A model generated the notes under the pieces. It made no database searches. It was not told where the DNA came from and saw only the letters and a list, made by a program, of their open reading frames with translations. From the NCBI GenBank assembly GCA_037447655.1, contig JBBHKE010001729.1, positions 163,554 through 227,553 of the forward strand: a stretch of 64,000 nt of DNA, in the 5' to 3' direction. Each line of letters starts with the position of its first letter. The first letter of the stretch is position 1. Both the position numbers and the translations under genes were made by a program. Shown one piece after another: positions 56,801-64,000 of this stretch. This DNA comes from Zygnema cylindricum (taxonomy: Eukaryota; Streptophyta; Zygnematophyceae; Zygnematales; Zygnemataceae).

Positions 56801-58755
56801 ACAAGTTCAGGAAGAAATTCTGCTCCTAAGGTTGGAATTGGACCAGAAAGATTATTTTTTGAAATGTCTACGGAAGAAATATTGAAAAATAAATCCGCAG
56901 GAATGGTACCGTTTAACAAGTTTTCCCGTGCAGAAAATTCTAATAATCCTAACATAGATTTCGGAAGTGAACCGGAGAACAAATTGTAGTCAATATAAAG
57001 ATACTGGAGTTCTCCACTCATATGTGTAGGCAAGGAACCTGACAACCTATTATTTGTAAGGTTCAAAAAAGTGATTGTGCCGTCAATGACCCAAGTAGTC
57101 GGCAGAGAACCATTTAAAGTATTATTACTTAAATCAACTGTTGCAGAAATGAAACTCTCTCCATAACCACTCGGTAGTTCCCCCGAAAGATTGTTATCTT
57201 GAAGATAAAGAGCTGTCAAATTCGTTAAAATGGTAAACTTGGTAGGAAGAGTACCATAGAGTTTTGTATTCGACAAATCAAGAGCTTCGAGACTCGCACA
57301 CTTTCGCAATTCTGGATTTAAAGTGGTATTTAAAGGATTATCGTGCAGAAGCAGATATTGTAACTTTAAAAGGAGGCCAAATTCGTCCGGAATTGCACCT
57401 GTTAAATTGTTGGACGACAAAGCAAGATAACTAAGTATTGAACCATCAAATCCGAGAGATGTTGGAATTGGGCCCGAAAAGGAATTATTGTCCAATCGTA
57501 GCCTGAAGAGGTAAGGAAAAATTGACCAATCTTGTTGTTCCGAAAGATTCCCACTTAAAAAATTATCCGCGAGATTTAAAATGAATAAATTTGCACAATT
57601 TTCGAGAGTAGAGGGAATGGGGCCACTGAGATTATTGTCACTTGCTCCAAACGCTAAAAGAGATGCCGGACAGTTTTCAAAAAGTGCCTCCGAAATATTT
57701 CCGGACAAAGTGTTGGACCCAAAATCAACCAAAACAAGATTTTCAAGTTTGTCCAAAATCGGTGGAATGGTTCCGTTGAATGTATTATTCTTCAAATAAA
57801 GATAAGTTAAACCGGTCAAATTACCGATTTCGTTTGGGATGGAACCAGAAAATTTATTAGAGTCGACTGCCAAGAGAGAAACGTTTCCTAAATTGCCAAT
57901 TTCTGAAGGCAAAGAGCCTGAAAACATATTTGTCGTAATAATCAAATTTTTCAAACTTGTCATGTTGCAAAGGACGGGTGGAAAAGGACCGGAAAGAAAA
58001 TTTTCTCGCAAAGAAAGGGTGGTAAGACTTGTTAAATTGACCATAGTTTCTGGAACTGTTCCGGTGAGACTATTTACAGTGAGGTTGAGAGTTTCTAATT
58101 TTTTTAAATTCCCAAAAAATGTTGGAATCGAACCACTAAATTGATTTACCGAAAGGTCAAGGGAAGTGAGGTTCCCTAAATTTTCAAATGCCGAAGGAAT
58201 CGGTCCCTTGAATGCATTTCTAGAGAGGTTTAGGGTTTTCAAAAGATTTAAATTGCCGATTTCGGACGACATAAAGCCTCCGAGAGAGGCTCCCGGTAGA
58301 GTGACTTCTGTCACGCGATTATTTGTACAGATGATTCCTGCCCAGTTACAGACATTTGTTCCTGAAACCCAGGAGGAAAGTGAAAGATAGGGATCAGATG
58401 TAATTCCACTTTTGAAACTCAAAAGAGCCGCGGAGTCGGTAATGTTGGACGATTGAGCGAAGGAAAATGGGAGAAAAAATGAGAAAAAAAGGAGAAAAAA
58501 AGGGGAAAAGAGGGAAAACGTGGAAATATGGGAAAGAAGGGAAAATGGGGAAAAGTGGGAAAAACGGGGAAAATGGGAAAAATGGGGAAAATGGGGAAAA
58601 TGGGGAAAATGGGAGAAAGGGGAAAGAAGGGAAAAGGAATGGAAAGGAAAGATGGGAAAATGAAAAGAGGAGCTTCTTCTGGTAGCCATCGCAGTTAAGA
58701 TTCCACTTTTGTTTTTGTCTTTTCTGCTGTGAAGGTTCAAGTTAGAGGAAACCAT
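53874..58755 (-). CDS. LRR receptor-like kinase, complete, two exons
   Basis: Exons 58755-55853 and 54684-53874 sum to 3714 nt (1237 residues). An alternative start, MATRRSSSF at 58689, would remove 22 residues and may suit secretion better. An unusual Phe/Pro/His/Ser-rich stretch (HFPHFPHFSHF) precedes a hydrophobic signal-like segment and FAQSS. An LRRNT cap (ALLSFKSGI, WVSGTNVCNWAGI) and about two dozen plant LRRs of LxxLxLxxNxLxGxIP type follow, then a transmembrane helix (about 892-918, VVVGISVSVSLVSILLVLLG). The kinase has GVGGFGSVYK, VAIK, HRDIKPPN (RD class), DFGLAKE and GTVGYMALE, where Ala-Leu-Glu replaces APE. The intron falls just after the glycine loop. It is a plasma-membrane receptor; the ligand is unknown. 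Confidence 0.9.
54685..55852 (-). other. Intron of the receptor kinase gene, with purine tract
   Basis: GT-AG intron joining AA and A in the Lys codon of SVYK. It contains a G/A-rich tract at about 55495-55660 (GGGAGAGGGAGAGG type, C/T on the coding strand) and a shorter TA-rich part. Confidence 0.8.
58455..58675 (-). repeat. In-frame low-complexity repeat encoding Phe/Pro/His stretch
   Basis: The repeated 9-base unit (GGGGAAAAT on the plus strand) lies inside exon 1 of the receptor kinase, between the start and the signal-like segment, and codes for repeats of H-F-P. It stays in frame, but it is unusual for a signal region. Confidence 0.75.
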
Positions 58756-58824
58756 GGAGGAGAGCGAGGATAATGGAAGGAGGAAATAAATTAGGGTTTC
58801 ACTAAAGTCAATTTTTAGAGAACA

Positions 58825-58860
58825 GAGATATATATATATATATATATATATGTATATGTA
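58825..58860. repeat. TA dinucleotide repeat
   Basis: About 11 TA units about 70 bases upstream of the receptor-kinase start. Confidence 0.85.
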
Positions 58861-59039
58861 TAAAATGGTCGACGTTTCCCAGGAGCTTCTGAATCGCAGT
58901 ACTTCAAAAGGTTTGACAAAGTATTTTGCTTAAACGTTTAAAGTAAAGCAAAAAACAAAGGATTTTTTCTTATTATCTTCATATCCAGTAAGTTTCCGGC
59001 AAGAAAATAAGTTTTTAGTACGAAGTCTACTGTACAGTA

Positions 59040-59255
59040 CACCGTGTATCGCTATTAGTGCTGATAATTTTTTCGCCACTCAAAACATATTTTTTTCGTA
59101 CACATTTGTCCGATTTTTAATTTGAGACCGCCAATCGGGAGCTGAGAATCTTACCTTTCAATCGCAACCGTCAGATCCACAATCCGACTAGGGTGTACGG
59201 AAAAACGACGTTTCAAGCGACGAAAAAACATCAACACTAATAGCGATTCGCGGTG
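59040..59255. mobile_element. MITE family A, intact reference copy
   Basis: Ends CACCGTGTATCGCTATTAGTG and its near inverse CACTAATAGCGATTCGCGGTG lie between TA duplications (59038-59039, 59256-59257). The 216-bp element is an imperfect palindrome with a conserved middle (GAGACCGCCAATCGGGAGCT and CAATCGCAACCGTCAGATCC). It has no coding capacity. Confidence 0.85.
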
Positions 59256-59646
59256 TACTATACAGTATTGTACTGTTTACACTTTACAGGAAAGCAAATG
59301 GTTTGACTTTCCACCGGTTTCCAAACGAAAAACGTGTAAAAAATGGATGATGACGTGGCAGGTGGTCCCGACGCCGGCAACAAAACGAAAGAAAAGTTCT
59401 GAGGGCTCCGTACATCTGGTGGAGCCTATCAGGGTAAATCTGATTTTCTTTATCAGGGTTTCAGACATTTCAAGCTGTGTTTACAAACATGTACGGAAGT
59501 TCTGTACCAGATGCAGTGATCTTGACCGTTGTTGAATCGTCAAGATCGCCGGGATATGACCTTTAACCGTGTTGACTAGGGTAAATCTTTGAATAATTGA
59601 TGTTTGGCACCGGTTTGTACCCGTTTTAGCGTGAAATTTATCAATT

Positions 59647-59826
59647 ATGACTAAAATCAAAATGCCTATAGCCCCTAGCAGTGTAACCTTTGAAATTCTT
59701 CTTGAAAAACATGCGTTATATTTCGACGCAAAAAAAAAAAAACCAGATCGAGCATCACCGACATTTTATTTGACACGCGGTCATTTTCAAATGGCGGAAA
59801 ATTTGTCGGTTCCAATAGAAGCTCAG
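59647..59826 (+). CDS. Hypothetical exon, unrecognised
   Basis: ATG at 59647 opens MTKIKMPIAPSSVTFEILLE and continues through DRASPTFYLTRGHFQMAENL to a good donor, GCTCAG-GTATGT, at 59827. No following exon could be fixed. The frames to 60212 and 60493 do not continue the phase convincingly. It may be a remnant. Confidence 0.25.
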
Positions 59827-60649
59827 GTATGTGGTTTTGACGTTTTGTAAAATAAAGGAAGCGAGAATTGGACTCCGAGTTCTCGTCTTGGTCAACTTTT
59901 TGCGTCGCGGAAAAATGCCGTGGACTCTTAGGTCAACTATATCACACTGTTAACAATGACGTTGGACATGGTAGGCACCAAAGATTTTCAGATTTTCGAA
60001 TTTTGGCGGCTGAAAGTACACCTTTGCGGCCCAATCCTTTTTGTCCAAATTTGACAGCCGCAGTATTAGAAACACGTGTCATTGCATATGTGGTTTACAA
60101 GGTACAACATTGTAGCTGGCGCCCAGATTGTCAGAAGGTACAAATCACGAAATGGTGTAATAACATGAGGACCATTTCGCGCCAAATTTTCCGGTGCCAC
60201 AACCGACGTTAAAGTCGTTAACCCGTGGACAAAGTGGATTTATTGCCATTGGCTGGCAGGCGGTCAAGCTGTCCGAATTTAACCATAGTTTTAACGTGCG
60301 AGGTCTGGTATGCAGAAATCCATACTATACGGATATCATATCCGTAAAGTACGCCTATATCACGCTATTTCCCACCGCTTTCACACTTTTGAATTACAAA
60401 TTCAAGGGACGACGGTCAATTTTTGCTTGCTTGCCGAACTTGCAAAAAAGCTTCTCATTCGACCGAATTCTATCGCTTTCTCTCACTATTTGAATGGACA
60501 GGAAAATAAAAAACGCGAACTGGAAGACTGAGTGACATGGACATGTGAAACCTGACAACCAATAATTTGGTCTCGCCGGAATTGCTGAACGCGTATTTCC
60601 GTACTTGTCGGTTCTGACCAAGCGAATTTTTGGCGAGGCAGAGTTTCCG

Positions 60650-60815
60650 AGTTGCCGTCAAAATTAACTGCGTCCGTACTGTACTGCACACTGTAGTGTA
60701 CAATACTGTACTGTACTGAATCTAACTAAACCATAGAGTACAGTACTGTACCGTATTGTACTCTAACATGCTGCATTATGTACTGTACAGTACTGTACTG
60801 TATTGGTCAAGGCGT
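60650..60815. repeat. GTACTGTACT-rich palindromic repeat
   Basis: Dense overlapping GTAC, GTACTGTAC and ACAGTACTGT palindromes occur over 150 bases (60672-60715, 60735-60802). Confidence 0.8.
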
Positions 60816-61056
60816 CGCCAAAGTGACGCTGTTCACTAAAGTGCCTCATTCTGAAACTCGAAGAAACAGATTAGGGTTTGCAAACAGGGAAATGAACCGA
60901 AAGCGTAAAACTATTGCAATTTAAAAAGCGGAACTAGAAAAGTCCATTGTGTTTTGAAAATAAGAAAAGATCCACATTTTTGAGAGGTTTCCAGCACGCG
61001 AAGAACAAGGGAGAAAGGCATAGTCTCTGAGTCCCACGCGTGACACGTGGCAAGCC

Positions 61057-61194
61057 ATGATGCAGTTTCTTCCTGTTGTGGCTGCCGTGACTTTTCTGTC
61101 GCTTGTGTCGCCCATCACCGGAAGATATCCAGATGAAGATGCTGGTAATTTGTGCCTTTTTTTTTGCATAAAATAAAGAAAATTTCTCTGTTTG

Positions 61195-61245
<51 letters not shown>

Positions 61246-61349
61246 CTTTTTCAGTTCTTTCTTTCCAAACATTTCGCCACCTCACTGCCATGACAGACCA
61301 GTGCAGTTCGTACAGTCCGTACGAAATTTGGAATCCTAACGTCATCTAA
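61057..61349 (+). CDS. Candidate small secreted peptide, two exons
   Basis: Exon 1 (61057-61144) begins MMQFLPVVAAVTFLSLVSPI, a good N-terminal signal peptide, followed by TGRYPDEDA. The donor is GCTG-GTAATT. The intron has a 48-base T run ending CTTTTTCAG, an excellent acceptor. Exon 2 (61255-61349) completes the split codon and reads VLSFQTFRHLTAMTDQCSSY to IWNPNVI and stop. Total 183 nt, 60 residues. Only one Cys. It is not recognised; a truncated start of a longer secreted protein is an alternative. Confidence 0.45.
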
Positions 61350-61569
61350 GTTACAAACAGTTGCATTTCATCCGCATTTAAAAAAAGGTGTCATTGTCAC
61401 GTCACGTGTTAACCACATTATGTTTTGTTTACAAATGTCAATACTGGACAGTTGGAAAACTTTGTTGCTAATAGGTTGATCCGAGTGCTACGAAAATTTA
61501 ATATTGGCACAAAAAATTTGACCATGGTAGTAGTATAGTTTACGATGCAACTACATAGAGAAATGCGAA

Positions 61570-61819
61570 ACTGTGAATCGCTATCAGCGTTAACCCTAAT
61601 TACGATGCCGGTTGTGCTATTATTAACCTTAATTCGATGCCGGTTTTTTTCTGCCCTCGAACGTAAAATAGCATCAGATCATACTAATTGTTTATTTACC
61701 AACTCTAATTTGGTGAGCGGTTGAATCTTGTCCATGTCACTCGGGCCTAAATTGGAGTGAAAAACACTAAAATAGACCCCACGCTTACTATTCCTTAATA
61801 ATAATTGCGATTCGCGGTG
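61570..61819. mobile_element. MITE family A/B copy (diverged)
   Basis: Starts about CTGTGAATCGCTATCAGCGTTA and ends TTGCGATTCGCGGTG before TA. It contains ATTAGAGT-like motifs internally. The middle differs from family A. Confidence 0.6.
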
Positions 61820-63270
61820 TAGTTCTAAGTATGATGTCAAGGGAAGATTTTTTTTTTTCATTGAATCGTTTGAATAGCAAAAAATAATCGTATCATTTTG
61901 GAGAAAGAATTTTCTATTGACCTAATGGTCGATGAGGTCAACGTGGATATGCACATAACTTTTATATGTCTATGCCCAATTTTTTTTTGGATGAGGTAAA
62001 TTTTGCTGAATTTTTTATGTCAGGTTTGTTGTGAGCAATAGTATTTGTGAAATTGTCGGTGGGAATGCCAATTTGTACAAGGAAAACCCTAATTATCTTG
62101 TACAAAACTGTGAAAACCGTTTAAAATCCCTGGGAATTCCAAAAAACCGTGTAAACCTCTCAAAAACTCGGAAATCTCTAAAAAACACGAGATATCTTAA
62201 TAAACATCACAAAATCCCTAGAATCTATTGATGAGAATTCAATCACATGGTAATAATGTTTTTATGTTTAGTATAATTGCAATGGCCATGGCGTTGCTGT
62301 TAAATGAGGGTAGAGGGAGAGTGGGAGAGGGAGGACAACGGGGGTATATCGCTGAAGTCATGGATGATAAAAGAGGTCTAAAGGGAGAGGAATTGAGAGA
62401 GGGAGAGAAAGGAAGCAATGGGAGTAAAGTACCCAGGGCAGGGTGGGTGATGATAAGAGGGGATAGAGTAAGGGCAACTGAGGGGGAGAGAGAGAAAAAG
62501 AGAGCAATGGGAGTAATTTGCTAGGTAGGGTGAATTATGTGGGCATCTCATGATTTGGGGTTCAACATGTAATCACTAAAAATGGTGAATGTATATGATT
62601 TGGATATAAATGGGGTGAAATGAAGGACAAATGTGAATATCTATGTGGTCCTCAGTCACACTCAAAATTAATTCAAAATTATAAATGAAATTTAACCAGC
62701 ATTGCTAATTAAGCTTATAAAGGACATAAAATGGTAAAAAAGTTTGCTGTAGACTTTGCTCTTAATATTTTTTTTGAAAGGAACTACGCTATTTTGATCC
62801 GGTTTTCTTTAGTCTATGTTTTCCTCACATAAAAATTAAAATAGTTTACTATTGGTGGTATGTTTTCGATGGGTTAACACCAATTTTTTGTACCTAATTA
62901 ATGATTATATGAACATGTGTGATGGTTTGTATAGGACAAATTAAAAAAAAAATGATTTGTACAGTATAAATTTCAAATAGAGCTGACCATTATGCAGCGA
63001 CTGGGAAATTTTATCAAATTCCTCTCGTGTACATTATAGAGTAAAAAATGAAAGAAAGTGAATGCTGGAATTAAATTTGAGAATTCTACTTTGCACTTGG
63101 GTAACATTGTTGCATGCTCTCTTCTTATGTTATTAATGTTTTTAATGATATTTTCTGTTTGAGGTTTAGAAACCTTATGACTATCTCAAAAACTTTTATA
63201 ATGGGTGTACAATGTACTTTTCTCAAAACTACTGTATTATTACTTTTTTGCGGTTACAAATACCTATTAA
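61820..63270. other. No supported gene
   Basis: AT-rich with a G/A-rich part (62305-62510). The frame 62228-62524 owes its length to that purine bias. Confidence 0.45.
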
Positions 63271-63274
63271 AGTG

Positions 63275-63780
63275 TTATGGAATATTAGCAAGTTACGGTT
63301 TACTCCATCCGTGAATCGGTGTTGTTATTTGTGGAGAAAACTTGTAGTGTTTCATTTTTTTAATGCTTATTTGAATTGTTTTAAATCCTTTCAGCCTCCC
63401 CTTAATTTCTTTTCTTCTTTTTTCTTCTTTTCTGTTTTCTTTTTTATTTTCATTTTTTTGTTGTTGCTGTCGTTTTCCCCTTGTTTTAACACCTGTTTGA
63501 ACTGTTTTAAATCCTTTCAACCTCCACTTTTTCTTTTTTCTTCTCCCTTTTTCTTTTTCCTTTTCCTTTTTGGTTGTTCTTTTTCCTTTTGTTGTTGTTG
63601 TTGTTGTTACGCCAGTGGTATTTAGTAACATGGATTATTTACAAGTTACAATATACTCCATCCACAAAAACGGTGTTGTTTCTTGTGGAAAATAACTTGC
63701 TGTATTTCCTTGTTTTAACGCCTATTTGAAGTGTTTTTAATCCTTTCAACCTCCACTTTTTCTTTTTCCTTTTTCCTTTC
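63275..63780 (+). repeat. Duplicated block, about 340-bp period, with partial third copy of its end
   Basis: A stretch with TACTCCATCC, CGGTGTTGTT and TTGTGGA recurs at about 63300 and 63650. The motif TTTTAAATCCTTTCAACCTCC occurs at about 63380, 63505 and 63735, followed each time by a polypyrimidine run. TACTCCATCC resembles a Stowaway-type terminus, but no inverse partner was found. Confidence 0.65.
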
Positions 63781-64000
63781 CCCATTTTTCTTATTCCTCC
63801 CTCCTACTTCCTTCTTCCTTATTCCATTTTCCTTCTTCCATTTCCCTTTCCCCTTTTTCCTTTTCCTTCTTCCTACTTCCTTTTTCCTTTTTCCTTTTTC
63901 CTTTTTCCTTTTTCCTTCTACCTTCTTCCTTCTACCTTCTTCCTTCTACCTTCTTCCTTCTTCCTTTTTTCCAATTTGTACTCCTCCCTCCTCCCTCCTC
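63781..64000 (+). repeat. Polypyrimidine CTTCC/CCTTTTT tract to the window end
   Basis: Nearly pure C and T with CCTTTTT, CTTCTACCTTCTTC and finally CTCCTCC units. Confidence 0.9.

Noticed and set aside
56513-58390. Several plus-strand frames of 70-158 residues
   Set aside because: Antisense shadows of the LRR coding exon; their regular spacing follows the LRR repeat.
61152-61349. Poly-Phe frame through the T run
   Set aside because: The T run is better explained as the intron of the 61057-61349 two-exon model; only its last part is taken as exon 2.
62228-62524. 98-residue frame with a hydrophobic start
   Set aside because: The C-terminal two thirds is a G/A-rich tract coding Gly/Glu/Arg/Lys. 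No splice signals or homology seen.
63293-63631. Lys-rich 112-residue minus-strand frame
   Set aside because: Made by the polypyrimidine repeat on the plus strand.

Overview
This window is nuclear DNA from a plant-lineage eukaryote. Genes have GT-AG introns with polypyrimidine acceptors. There is a plant SRFR1-type TPR gene, an LRR receptor-like kinase, a plastid-targeted AT-hook protein, Ty1/copia retrotransposons with TGTTG...CA termini and many non-autonomous DNA transposons. I cannot fix the species from sequence alone. A streptophyte (charophyte alga or non-model land plant) fits best. There are two assembly gaps (99-108 and 28601-29350).

Layout. 1-6.1 kb: a decayed Copia element (minus strand), a broken duplicate of an F-box gene carrying a 225-bp insertion with a tRNA-like fold, and a degenerate LINE-type reverse transcriptase. 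6.5-8.65 kb: a hAT-like element and a PIF/Harbinger-like element lying in MITE copies. 8.78-9.87 kb: the F-box/LRR gene, intact except for one frame break. 9.9-14 kb: gene-poor, with a MITE, minisatellites and purine tracts. 12.96-17.73 kb (minus): a plastid-targeted AT-hook gene in several exons. 18.8-19.06 kb: an LTR plus a perfect initiator-Met primer-binding site, with no recognisable body. 21.0-22.1 kb: a hAT-like element with an exact 8-bp target duplication inside a MITE. 22.3-28.46 kb (plus): the SRFR1-like gene, eight exons resolved, then lost at the assembly gap. 29.56-32.72 kb (minus): a second, better preserved Copia element lacking its 3' part. 33.4-35.07 kb (minus): exons of an ABC1/ADCK1-type kinase whose 3' part is also missing. 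35.9-42.7 kb: Harbinger-like elements and one small unrecognised two-exon coding region (38.08-38.56 kb). 44.5-47.96 kb (plus): a complete five-exon FAD monooxygenase of kynurenine-3-monooxygenase type with a C-terminal membrane anchor. 48.6-53.1 kb: a long inverted repeat and a cluster of MITEs. 53.9-58.76 kb (minus): a complete two-exon LRR receptor-like kinase. 59-64 kb: a MITE, a candidate two-exon 60-residue secreted peptide and polypyrimidine repeats.

The genes do not form one pathway; they are independent host genes separated by transposon-rich DNA. Exon models for the monooxygenase, the receptor kinase and the SRFR1 fragment were built by hand from splice signals, and each sums to a whole number of codons. 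The most notable features are the transposon landscape (at least four terminal-inverted-repeat families, several nested in one another), the duplicated F-box gene fragment, and two convergent genes that both lose their 3' halves around one gap and one Copia insertion.
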